This document shows positions 45,411 to 56,089 of a stretch of DNA of 64,000 bases, piece by piece. How positions within the stretch are numbered: position 1 is the first letter of the stretch; every line of letters begins with the position of its first letter. The notes below the pieces were generated by a model. It made no database searches. It saw only the letters and a program-made list of their open reading frames with translations, and was not told the origin of the DNA. The DNA lies in contig NW_020313045.1 of assembly GCF_003265705.1 (NCBI RefSeq), positions 2,138,115-2,202,114 on the forward strand. Direction: 5' to 3'. The position numbers and the translations under genes are program-made. The stretch comes from Callorhinus ursinus. Taxonomy: Eukaryota; Chordata; Mammalia; Carnivora; Otariidae.

Positions 45411-46784
45411 ATTACATTTAAATCTAATGAACAAACGAACAAATTCCATAACCCTGACGATTGTTTCTACTATGGTTCCTTGTAACAAGAGGTCACTGAT
45501 GATTTGAGATTTTTTTTCCCCTACTTCGAACTGTAGGAATTTGGGGGCCAAGAGAATGGAGTAGGCCATTTTCTGATCGATCCATGGGAACGACAGCAGG
45601 CAAACCCAGGTGGTGGGGAGAGAAGCTGAAATCACAGTGGCATAAAAATAATTCGTTTCTCTCCAGGGCATTATCACTCTCAAATGGGACATCATAATAG
45701 GTCATCTACAATCCCCGCATTCGGGCACAGACCCTATTCCCACTCCTGCTCCAGAGCAGACTGTGGAACAAGTCTGAGACACCGACTAGACCCCCACACA
45801 CTCCCCTGGTAACCATTTTCCGGAGCTCTCCAACGAGCCAGGAGTTGAGACAGGACAGTTTCAGATCTCAAAGCACCACACTCTCAAGAACAAAAATGAA
45901 TTCTCTTCACCAAACCAAGGGGGGAAAGCGTGCTGCAAAGAAACTTCTAATGCTGAAATATTACATTGCCAAATGTTCCTGTCAAGTCCTGGTTTAATTA
46001 CCTTGGCCCCCATGCCTCTTATAATCACCTGTCATTAGCAACAATGCGTGCATCTGTTTACACGTCTGTCAGATATGCCAGGCTGGCTGAAGCCAGGGGA
46101 GAAGAAAACTTTTCGTGGGAGATGGCCTCAGTTGAAAAAAGGTCGCCGGAAAGTGGACCTGTCTCCCCCGAGGGCCATGCCTCAAAAGATACCCTAAGGA
46201 GAGGACCCCTGAGGCAAACATCTGAATCGTACAGAAGCAACTTTTCAATGGGGTCAGTTAGAGATCCCGAGACCAAAGAGGACAATATTGGGTGTTTCAT
46301 GGTTCCGGTGTGCCTCCTCGCCTCCCGGAAGTAACACTAGTGACGATGTGTTCTCCTCCAGCCTCTTCCGGTCTTTCTGCCCCTGGTGCCCTCCTCAACC
46401 CTTCAAGGTCATACCTGGCCCCTACTTCCTCCATTAATTCTCCTCTCCTTCCCCAGGGACTAGGTCTGCTTTTCTTGCCACTTAATAGATGTCACTGCTT
46501 CCTCTGGCTGAGCCGATTTTCTCCCCAAGACTGGCTTCGTAACAGGCCACAAGTTCCCTAGGGCCCTCTTGCTGCTCTACATCCCTAAAAACAAACACAG
46601 ATCCTTTTGTTTTGACATTTTAGCACATCCACGGGGGGTGGAGCTATATCATAGCTGCTATTTATCCAACAGAAGATAGGATTCGTTTTAGTTAGTGGGT
46701 CGTGATTGCTAGGGTTTGCCTCTCATTCCAACATGCTAAATTGGTTCGAGTTAAAGTTTTGTCAATAACTATCTTTAGTTTTCT
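45411..46784. other. Non-coding sequence
   Basis: 46340-46560 is pyrimidine-rich and could be eroded L2, but I cannot confirm it. The 122-codon frame 45966-46334 (plus) is not recognisable. Confidence 0.45.
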
Positions 46785-46925
46785 CTGACTTCAGTTTCAC
46801 CATCTATAAAACGGAGAGAACAGTACCTTACCTTTGGCGGCTTACCATGAGGAATAAACGCGAAAAAATACGTATAAAGCATCAACACACAGTAGGTGCT
46901 CAATCTCAATACCTGTTGAGCTCCA
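46785..46925 (+). mobile_element. MIR 3' half
   Basis: TGACTTCAGTTTCACCATCT, ATAAAACGGAGAGAACAGTA and ACACAGTAGGTGCTCAATCT match the MIR core and 3' end in sense. Confidence 0.75.
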
Positions 46926-47269
46926 TTTTGATTCCCTCTTTCCATAAAAACCTTCCCAACTCATAAGGAGCTCATGCTTTGCTTATGGCCGATGCCACGT
47001 ACTTTGTCGCACGAGAACATCTTTTTTCTGACATAATTAGGACTGGAAGGCCTCCCGAGGCACTGGGCACACGTGGAAACCTTCAAAATACTCTGTAAAC
47101 GGAATGTGGATTCCTTTTTATTCTGAGTCGACAAACACCATCATGGAATGGAATCTGTCCCCCCACCCTGGGCTCTCACCCCTCCTGCATGTCCACCCCC
47201 CCTCACCTTCTTCTCCCTTAGGCACCGTGCTCTGGTCTGGCTGGCTGGTTCCTTCTCCTCAGCTCCGCC

Positions 47270-47515
47270 CCGTGGGGCTCCCTCGGAGATCCCCAGGAAG
47301 CTCCAAGCCCCTCCCCAACTGCTCACCTGCTTCCCTTCCTCCACAGTCCTCCTCATCTGCCGTTGTCTTATTTGCTCACCTGTGTTTAAGTCTCTCCTCT
47401 ACTAGGCCCTAAGTTCCACCAGCACAGGAGGGAGGCCATGTTCTTTGTTTCTCCTTGTATCTCCCGTTCCAGGTACATAGTAAGTGCTCACTAAATACCT
47501 TCTGAGTAAATGAAC
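47270..47515 (+). mobile_element. L2 3' end
   Basis: TCTCCTCTACTAGGCCCTAA, GTTCCACCAGCACAGGAGGG and ACATAGTAAGTGCTCACTAA match the L2 3' UTR ('actagactgtaagctcc...agtaggtgctcaataaat'). The upstream part is less certain. Confidence 0.65.
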
Positions 47516-48779
47516 GGCGCGTTGCTTTCTTCTTAACCACCCACCCATCTTCATGCCACTGGGGAGTTGGACACAAATTAAGGATCCTCAAGACTAAGGC
47601 CAGACCCCAATCTCACCAATGCTCCAAGAGATGCTTCGACGTGGCCAAGCGCTGACAGGAATGCAGGAAACATTCTTACTAACCCTGCCAGAGAAGGTGA
47701 CAACCAGGGGAAATCAGGCTGGTGCCCCAAAATGAGGCCCACCAGAGGACTCGGGAATGAATCGGGTCTTTACAAGACATCTCTTCTACCCTTACTTGTG
47801 CTTCCCACCCTCACTCCTGCCGGACCAGGTTCCCTCAGCACCTTGAACGTGAGCCTCCATCATGTCCTTGGCCCAAGAACACCGCGCGCATCTTGCTTTA
47901 ACCAACGTCCCCGCTGGGTTGCTTCTGGCTTGGCTCCACTGTGAAGGCTACGGGGAGGCCAAGTTGCAAATGTTACCCCGGCTGGAAGGGTGGAACCTCT
48001 TTCCTCCACTTTCTGAAATTTAGAGAACTGCAGCCGTTTCTCCGACCTAGAGCCATACCAGGGCCCATCCTGAATGCAACCCTCTCGGGAGTTCTGTGCT
48101 TCATTTTTAGGGCACAGCCTACCTCCCTTTGACCTCCTCTTCTCTTCCACGGACCAGTATTATTCAATGATAGTTACCTCATGAAACCATGTTTCAGTCA
48201 AGGTGCATCCTCTCACCTTAAACAACAAGGGAATGTCATTTTGTTCCAGGAAAAGCTTCAAAACCCTATCCACACTCGGAGGTAGGTTTCGGTGGCGGGG
48301 CAGGGGGGGGAACCATGCTTCTTTTCGAATCAAAGACCCACGCACAGGTTGCCATGTTTGCGATACATATTTTAAAAGAAGATGATTTCTCTTCCCCCAC
48401 AGAGAAATCAGAAAACACTGAATTTCTCCTGGTGGTGATTTCAATGACTCTAGTTACTAACTCCTCTTTCTTAAGATGTGGTCGAGCAGATCCCTTCTCC
48501 CCCTTTCCCCCTTGTCTCTTTTATATTTCAAAATGGGTGGGAGAGAAAACTGTGAACCTTCTCCACATATATCAACAGTCTGTGAACACCTCTTCCTTGG
48601 CAGGCATGAGAGCCAACCCCTGGGCACCACAGTTTACGAAGGACCCCAGCCTTCACTTCCCTCTTAAGTTGAAAGCTATGGACGAAGAAAACAAAAATGC
48701 ACTTCCTTTACAGATGTGCGTTGGGGGCAGCTACTTGAGGTAGTATTTTACTAGTTCAAGATGGTAAAAGAAATCAGCC
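47516..48779. other. Repeat-poor non-coding stretch
   Basis: No repeat is recognised. Frames of 96-142 codons on both strands overlap heavily and none has domain features. Confidence 0.5.
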
Positions 48780-49120
48780 ATAGCCGGCACCACCACACAT
48801 TGTTTCAGAAAAATGTACTGTGCAGAATTGACACTGTACCTATAATTTTAAAAGATTTGCTCATTTAAACCAATTGGCAGTATTTTCTGCCACATAATGG
48901 AGAAATTCACAGGATGCTGGGCCCCCTCATGGCTTCTGTGGCTATAAAAGCCCCTTCATGCTGGATTTTTTATATTTGGTAAATTAATAGTTTACTGTTC
49001 CAAGATTCCTACGTGTTTATATTATTGCTTTTCTAACATAAAAGTCTGCAGTTGTTATGGAAACATATGGTAACATTTGCTGCTAAATTTTAAATGCATT
49101 TTCTACCCCTGTTACACACC
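48780..49120 (+). promoter_or_regulatory. Candidate regulatory block with CCAAT- and TATA-like words
   Basis: Repeat-free and AT-rich. ACCAATTGG at 48869-48877 precedes GGCTATAAAAGCCCC, whose TATAAAAG is at 48943-48950. These resemble CCAAT and TATA boxes in plus orientation, but no exon or transcript start is recognisable downstream, so a promoter is only one reading. Confidence 0.2.
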
Positions 49121-49199
49121 TGAAATGAAGCCAAAAACTCTCTTTGCTTTACATTAGGGTGAAATTCAAACTGGTCTGGGTGACTATAAATGGTTACTG

Positions 49200-49770
49200 T
49201 TTGTCTTGGCTCCTACCTGTATCAGATTTAGACTGAGGAATCTTAGGGAAGAAATTACACGGGATAAAATGGATATTTCAAAATTACAAGGCCTGCAATT
49301 CCAGTGGCTCCAAATATCAGCTTTCTGTTTCATCTCAGCCTGCCAGAGAGAAAATGGTGGGGCTGCAAAACAAAAGATCGACAACATTTACTCTCCAGAG
49401 CCAAATGCTTCTTGTTTTGATTACACTGGTGGAGAAGGCTGCAGATCCTGATCAGTTAAGTCTTGTTAGCAAATTAAATGGTTGTAGATTACAATGGTGC
49501 AAGACACGAGTTTTAGCCCCTGGCTTCAACTGGAAATGGCAAAAGTATAAATTCCTTCAACCCATTTTGTTCAGCAATTTTCCTCCAGGAGCACCTCACA
49601 ATTCACAAGTAATTGTTTGTGTGGACTTTTGGCCCATGGGGAGGCTGACTGGGAAACATGCACTGGGCGGGTGTCCTAAGTGGCCCAGTTTACACATTTC
49701 TTCATACTTTAACACCTTAACCCAAGTCAATCAAGTCTCCTTGTGCAATGTAATTCGTCATAAATACTAA
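49200..49770. promoter_or_regulatory. Candidate conserved non-coding block (inferred)
   Basis: No repeat is recognised over about 570 bases. SOX/homeodomain-like words cluster: TTGATTACACTGG, GCAAATTAAATGG, TAGATTACAATGG and AAGTAATTGTTTG. The 138-codon plus frame across it (49354-49770) is not protein-like in content. Confidence 0.25.
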
Positions 49771-50674
49771 TGAAGAAAACAAAGCAATCTGGCTTAGAAA
49801 AACATCAGACGAGAAAGAAAGATGCAAATTCTTGCCTGCTTGAGCATTTTTCTGGGACTTTCAATCAAGATAAAGCAAGCATCACGGAAGAGCTTCAAAT
49901 GTGTGCCTCTGGTCTGGCTCTGGGACCTGGGAGACCTAACTCCCACCTACATCGGGGTCCTGTGGGCTATGTTCTTTTATTCATTTCAGCGCATTTGTTC
50001 AGAGTTGAGATTGATTTTCATAGGTTAACTCTCTAGCTTTTCTTTCTGGGCATATAACCATGCTATTTGCTGAAGAGTTTCACTTTACATTTCAGACAAG
50101 ATTAAATAATGTTTCTATATATTTGAAGTGAATAGGCAAAAGAATCAGGATGCTTTTCTAAGTACAGAAATAGAGAAGTTGCCAAAGATATTTTGCTCCA
50201 GAGGCCCTTGGACAGTAAGAAATAAATGTTAATCCCCCCCTCACAGTACGTATTCGGAAGGTTCTCTGGCAGTAATTGAAAAAGTAAGGTAAGATTCTCC
50301 CTGCCTTCCTGCCCTTTTCCATCCATTTGAATAAAGAATTTCAAGTTCTAAGGCACGTGTTCTAGTATATATCCAGGATGCTGTCTGAGGAAGCTAAGAA
50401 CTCAGAACATGGTCACAGCAGGGCCTCATCAGCAGCTCAGGTTAGAGCCCTCACAGCACATGGAGGATCACTGCATTTTTGTATATTATAGGTGAGTAGG
50501 TATAATATCTACAAGTAATATAAATACAAATACTGTATTATTTATGTAACATAAGTAAGAGATATACTGTTATACACAGCGTTGTATGTTTTCATGTTTC
50601 TCCACCTTTCTTCTTTAGAGAACAGACAGAAGGTAATACCTCTCAATCCATGAAGATGTAGGAAAATGCAATGA
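49771..50674. other. Non-coding sequence
   Basis: Unique-looking sequence that becomes very AT-rich at 50480-50580. No feature is recognised. Confidence 0.5.
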
Positions 50675-50925
50675 TTAAAAAGAGAACACCAGACCCCTAC
50701 TGCCTGGGCTCGAGTTCTGATTCGGTCACTTACAACCTATGGTATTTTTCGTAAATTCCCTAGCCTTTCTGGGTCTTGGATACCTTAACTGTAAAATGTA
50801 AATAAAAGTAGCACTTCCTTCACTGGGTTGGCCTGAAGAGGAAGTAAGGACGTATGGGTAAGACACTTAGCAGAGTAGCTGGTAGGGAATAAAGAGTCAC
50901 TGAAGTTAGCTGCTCTCATTCATTA
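50675..50925 (+). mobile_element. MIR SINE
   Basis: ACTGCCTGGGCTCGAGTTCT, GATTCGGTCACTTACAACCT, CTTAACTGTAAAATGTAAAT and GACACTTAGCAGAGTAGCTG are in MIR order. Confidence 0.8.
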
Positions 50926-50969
50926 TGATGATGATCACCCTCACCTTCTTCATAAGCAACAGCGTGTGT

Positions 50970-51130
50970 AAGGCCAGTGTTTCCTAAACTTTGATGATGT
51001 GATCCCCCGTCACGATTTTTAGCGATATCCACGAACCACCCTACATTGTATTTCCAGCATTTTTCTTTAAATCAACTTAAAAAAAATTTTCAACCCCAAA
51101 ACTTCAAGACTGACTTCACTCTTGTCCTCA
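50970..51130 (+). mobile_element. hAT-type DNA transposon relic
   Basis: CAGTGTTTCCTAAACTTTGA at the left end and GATCCCCCGTCACGATTTTT after it resemble hAT short elements ('cagtgtttctcaaactt...'). The right end is unclear. Confidence 0.4.
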
Positions 51131-52779
51131 ACAATATCATCTGAGGACCGTGGCGCCAAATGCTAATGATGCTCTTCTAATCTGAAACAAAATACTCTTA
51201 AGATTAAAAAGTATTCAGGAAGGTATGACAAAAAAAACTGTGCGTGCCCCCGGTGAGTGTATTTGACAATTTAGGAGCGTCTGAGCTAGGCCCTGGCACA
51301 TCTGAGAAGGGCCTACCTATGCAGCAACCAGGAGGCATTTCGGATTTGGCAGAAACCCACTACCCACAACTACCTGCGTGGACAATACGCAGCCTTGTCA
51401 AGGGACTGAACGTGGATGACTATCCCTAGCCTTATTTCACTTAGCACGTACTCAGGTCTGACTCCTGACCGGTGCTCAAGGAGTGAAAATGATTCCCTTT
51501 TATCAACCTAAGTTCCTAGTAATGTGAGCGTCGTGTTGGTGGGTGGACTGCAGACAGGGTGAGGCCCTTGTGAGAGAAAAAAATGCCACTCGATCCAGAG
51601 GTCTCGCCCAATCTCTGCAGACCGGATTAAATGTATTTTGACCCCGGCGCTAACCCATTTTCATGTGATACATTCGGTACAAGAAAAGATTAATTACTTA
51701 TGAAAAACAAGCTAACATCTCCACGGCAAATATATTATTGCCATAGAGAATGGGACATAGAGGTTTGTGCTTGCATCATTAGCTCAGCCATAATAAATGA
51801 GACGCTCTATGTGATGTATAATATGGTAAAGAAAACACAGCTGTTTGCTTCTGTAGACGAGTGCATAGGTACAGCGCACCTGAGTCTGCAAACACTTAAT
51901 AAGCCCTCAACAACAAAGCTGCATCACTCACAACAGCGATGGCTGAAACCATTATCCATGGATAATTAACTATGTCAGGACACTGAGGTCCTAACATGAG
52001 GTCCTCATAATTCCCCACTAAGGGAAAGACAGTAAGACATTATTATATTACTAATATTTAATAAGAAGACTGTTCTATTTGTGTGTTATTAATGCAAGCT
52101 GTAAGTTAGAGCAGCATTTGAATTATTATTAGTTCTCTGGACGGCTCTATCACTCGAAGGGCAAAGCAGCCCTGTGAGCTTAAGAACCATAAAGAAATAC
52201 TTCCATTAGGGATTAATTTTTTTTTAAATGTTATTTGCAATTTATTCTCTTTATTTTCCCTCTGATCACATGAACATATCCACAGCACACATGTATGACT
52301 GGAAAAGCCATCGCTAAAACGACCAATATTAAGGAAGCTCAAAGCCACACACTTGTAAAACGTTTCTAGCGAACTCATTTGATCTTTAGAAGAGCCCATC
52401 ATTTTGCTTTCTCCAAGTATCCTGGGCATTTTGAGACTCTCCCCTATAACACAAAGTATTTAAATTTCTCAGTAACAAGGCTTTTTGACGCTTGAAGACA
52501 AAAAGCCCCTCTCCATTTATTAAGACGACTTCCAACTGTGTGGGGCTGTTCTTTACCTCATAATTAAAATAGCACCTGAACAGGACCATCTGTGAACGTG
52601 GATTAAGTTTTTACAAAATGTGAATATCCTTTCATGTCTTTTCTGCCAAGTGCCTCTAAACCTCATACATATTTTGTGTGACATACCAACAACCACAAAA
52701 AAGGGGGGGCACACTTAACTAAACTTTTATTACAAAAAAAAAGAAGAAAAATGAAAGGAGGGTGAACATTTTGTTCTTC
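51131..52779. other. Repeat-poor non-coding stretch
   Basis: No repeat or exon is recognised. AT-rich parts at 51650-51960 and 52020-52130 contain TAAT-type words. Confidence 0.5.
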
Positions 52780-53400
52780 ACGGCAACCTTCCATGCCTCA
52801 ATTAAATCAATAAATTAACGCACGGCTCTGTAATTTGCTCTAAGAATGAACGAACTGTCAGTCTTCACTTGCTGTTTCTAGGATTCTGTCAGTTGATGGC
52901 AACCCAGAGACACAGTGTGCCACTTAATTTCCCTCTTCCTTTTTCAAATACACACGTTTTGGAAAAGACATTATTTATACAAAAGGCTGCCAAGACACTG
53001 GGTTAGGATGGATTTGGATATACAGACTATTTCACAAGCTGGTCTTATTTAACCAAAATAAAGTCTCTTTGGGAGTTTTTTGCACAAACTGCAAATCCAT
53101 AAATGCAGAGATTATAAACATTGATACAGACATTTCTTCCAGAGGGTTTTCTGACCTGATGTTAACTTTACATTAGAAATTCATGTTTCTTTAGAAATGT
53201 TGGCTTATTTTAGTGAAATGGCTCCTTTGGTACAGTCGGGGCTGTGATGTCAACCTGGCTGCATTCTAACAGCCCTTATGAAATATTTACAATGAAATTC
53301 AGCCACGCATGCGTAACAGCTGACTTTAGCGGCGGCCAGGGTTTATGCTTACTTTTTGCTTTTTATTGAAGGAAAGAAATTGTTTTTATATTTCCCTCTT
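52780..53400. promoter_or_regulatory. Candidate conserved non-coding block (inferred)
   Basis: Repeat-free. CAATTAAATCAATAAATTAACG near 52799 is homeodomain-like. At 53305-53314 the perfect palindrome ACGCATGCGT (NRF1-like core) is followed by the E-box CAGCTG at 53317-53322, then GCGGCGGCC. Conservation was not tested. Confidence 0.25.
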
Positions 53401-53966
53401 CTCCAGAAGATCAAACCCCCATGTATTTAACAACGTCCCAGACCACACCTCCACGTGGGCATCAGTCCGAACCGGTGAGACTCAAAAGATTTTTCTGACC
53501 ACATGACTCTTTGAGCCATGAAAGAACAGCTAGGTCCCTCCTGGTGGAGCTGGGGGTAAGGCATAAACCCGGGGGGGGGGGGGGGAGGGGGGTGGCAACA
53601 GGAGGAATGCTGATCACTAGCAGTGGAGTCCCTGCCCATCCCCCCGAGAATCAAACCCTTTATCAGATTCAGAATTGCCAACATTTTGGCAGACACCCTT
53701 TTTATGGTGATAATGAGCACCAGATACACCTCATTCATTTCTAAAAACTCTCCTATGCTTTCTCTGTAGAAGAGGAGAGATCGCCAAGTGAGAGGCAAGA
53801 TAAATAAATAAACACACACACAAATATTTCCTCCAAGAAGCCACACAGAGTAGAACCATGTTACGAGATCACAGAAGGCAGTCCCCAGATGGCATTCTGG
53901 TCTCCTGGCTGGGGTCACTGTCTCTACTCTTGAGAAGTGTGAGAAAGCTGCAAAGAGTTTTCACTG
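53401..53966. other. Non-coding sequence with a G tract
   Basis: Contains the G run listed separately and a (CA)n patch at 53812-53822. The 163-codon minus frame at 53427-53918 runs through the G tract (hence its proline run) and is not a gene. Confidence 0.5.
53571..53592 (+). repeat. Poly-G tract
   Basis: A run of 15 G, then A, then 6 G; G-quadruplex-compatible and prone to length error in assemblies. Confidence 0.85.
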
Positions 53967-53977
53967 AAAGCAGGCAG

Positions 53978-54170
53978 GGCGCCTGGGTGGCTCAGTCGGT
54001 TGGGCGACTGCCTTCGGCTCGGGTCGTGATCCTGGAGTCCCGGGATCGAGTCCCGCGTCGGGCTCCCTGCTCGGCGGAGAGTCTGCTTCTCCCTCTGACC
54101 CTCCCCCCTCTCATGTGCTCTCTCTCTCTCATTCTCTCTCTCAAATGAATAAAATCTTAAAAAAAAAAAA
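53978..54170 (+). mobile_element. SINEC, young copy
   Basis: Complete copy with unusually many intact CpGs (for example CTTCGGCTCGGGTCGTG and CCCGCGTCGGGCTCC). A-box TGGCTCAGTCGG and B-box-like GGGATCGAGTCC are intact. The target duplication AAAGCAGGCAGG lies at about 53967-53978 and 54171-54182. High CpG content suggests a recent insertion. Confidence 0.97.
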
Positions 54171-54288
54171 AAAGCAGGCAGGACTGCCATTCTATATCAG
54201 AATCCTACCCACACCATCCAGTCTCCAAACAGGCATTGATTAATTTGCCTGAATGTTAAGGTACAAAACACTGGAATTTCTGCTAACA

Positions 54289-54525
54289 CTGGGGTGCCTG
54301 GGTGGCTCAGTCGGTTGAGCATCTGACTCTTCGTTTCAGCTCGGGTCGTGATCTCTGGGTGGGGAGAATGAGCCCTGCAGTGGGCTCCAAGCTCAGCATG
54401 GAGTCTACTTGAGATTCTCTCCCTCTCCCTCTCCTTCTACCCCTCCCCCGGCTCACAGGCCACAGGCGTGCTCTCTCTCTCCCTTTCTCTCTCAAATAAA
54501 TCTTTAAAAAATACATATAAAAAAA
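54289..54525 (+). mobile_element. SINEC, older subfamily with extended CT region
   Basis: Body with GCATCTGACTCTTCGTTTCA, GGTCGTGATCTCTGGGTGGG and GGAGTCTACTTGAGATTCTC, a long CT region and AATAAATCTTTAAAAAATAC tail. Perfect 15-base target duplications GAATTTCTGCTAACA lie at 54274-54288 and 54526-54540. Confidence 0.97.
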
Positions 54526-54557
54526 GAATTTCTGCTAACATTTAAATACTTAGAAGA

Positions 54558-54735
54558 GGGCGCCTGGGTGGTTCAGTTGGTTAAGTGACTGCCTTCGACT
54601 CAGGTCATGATCCTGGAGTCCCGGGATCGAGTCCCACATCGGGCTCCCTGCTCAGCAGGGAGCCTGCTTCTCCCTCTGACCCTCTTCCCTCTCGTGTTCT
54701 CTCTGAAATAAATAAATAAAATCTTTAAAAAAAAA
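54558..54735 (+). mobile_element. SINEC (CAN-SINE)
   Basis: Body with GGGCGCCTGGGTGGTTCAGT, CCTGGAGTCCCGGGATCGAG and CCTGCTCAGCAGGGAGCCTG; the CT region is short and leads directly to AAATAAATAAATAAAATC. Perfect 14-base target duplications TAAATACTTAGAAG lie at 54543-54556 and 54736-54749. Confidence 0.97.
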
Positions 54736-54749
54736 TAAATACTTAGAAG

Positions 54750-55559
54750 CCTTCATAAGTACATACACACAATCTCCATTTTCTACTTCTCTTGAAAATG
54801 TAGAGGATCTAGTAACACGGATTCAGCCTCCTTGCAAGGCTGAAGAGCTGCTGTCTATTTCCGACAGGGTGTGCCCCTCCCGCTCACTTCAACCTCCCCC
54901 CCCACCCCCCGGCTCCGGCTTCGTTCATCTGGGGTACCTGCCAGGCCCTGCAGACATTTGAGTTTACAACCTCTTGCCTGAATTCACTAGAAAACTCACA
55001 AATATCCAGGTATCGTGCTGCTATCAGTAAGAGCTCAGAAGGACACTTCCTTGGGAAAGCCCAGGGCCACTTTGGACGCAATCTCAGCATTGCATGTGGC
55101 CTCCAAACCCCCTCAACATCAGTCTCATTCTCTTAGTTACACAGCCCAGGGCTGATGGTCTTGCGTGTCTTTGGGTAGACGTGAAAACGCTCTGAAATAT
55201 GCAGGGAGAAACCAGCAGCTCAGGGACGAGGCAGAGCTGTGGAGCACCGTTCGTGCGTGCTCTGCTCCAACTGGAACGGAGGTTCTGGACTTGACACACC
55301 GTCTCTGACTTCCCTGCCACAGCCTGTTCGCTGTGTGCTAGGAGATGCTGCGCTTAATACAGCTCCCGGTTCTCAGAGGCCCCTCAGAGCTCTCCAAGCG
55401 GGCCTAATGTGCAGAATTTCAAATGAAGAACCAACAGCAGAAAGATCATTTACAGTAACTCTACAAACAAGCTAAATGAAAGACTTGTGTTCAGTCATTA
55501 AAAATAATAATGCTAAAGCCCCGAGGGCTGAAATGTAAAGCTTAGACGTCGTGTGAGGA
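54750..55559. other. Non-coding sequence
   Basis: Includes a C-rich patch at 54893-54910. No repeat or exon is recognised. Confidence 0.5.
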
Positions 55560-55700
55560 AACAGAAAAAAAGAGCGTGTTTATTATCCCAATAAGATAAC
55601 CTGCTAATTTATTTAGTAGGCAATTTTGGAGTACGTTCGTTCACAGTGAAATCTCACTTTATCAGATTATATGAACATTAACAACCACAAATAAAAGGCT
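55560..55700. promoter_or_regulatory. Candidate conserved block with GATA-like sites
   Basis: AAGATAACC (around 55593-55601) and CTTTATCAGATTA (around 55657-55669) are opposite-strand GATA-type words. Between them CCTGCTAA and TTAGTAGG (55600-55607, 55613-55620) form a near-palindrome. Repeat-free and AT-rich. Inference only. Confidence 0.25.
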
Positions 55701-56089
55701 CGTTGAAGCCCCGGGCCTTCCGGGGGCTGCCGTCACCCGGCCCAGGCCGGAGTTGGTTATAGAGTTATCTCTCTCGCACTTTGCAGATGATGCCTAACAT
55801 CATGACAACAGAGAAGAGGAAAGGTCTCCGGACCTGCCTCCCTACAACAAGTTTCTGTAAAGTAATGAATACAGACAGCTTGGGGACCATGCACCCGCGC
55901 TGCGTGCCTCTTCCTGCCTGCAAAGTGAAACCACCAGGGATTGGCAGAAGGTACTTGTCTGACAGGGCCGGGACAGCCTTTCTCCTCGGTGACAGCCTGG
56001 GCCTACCCTCTTCAGCCTGACCCGCCGTAGTTCCTTCACAATGCAGCTGCCAGGAGCAGCTGCGGCTCCTCAGCGAGATGGATGGAATT
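55701..56089. other. GC- and CpG-richer non-coding segment
   Basis: CCCCGGGCCTTCCGGGGGCT and following bases (55709-55750) hold several CpGs and a self-complementary CCCCGG..CCGGGG arrangement. It is too short to be a CpG island and has no recognised exon. Confidence 0.4.

Noticed and set aside
53427..53918. 163-codon minus frame with a proline run
   Set aside because: The prolines come from the poly-G tract; this is an artefact of low-complexity DNA.
55701..56089. CpG island promoter
   Set aside because: The CpG-rich part is only about 50-60 bases and the rest is average.
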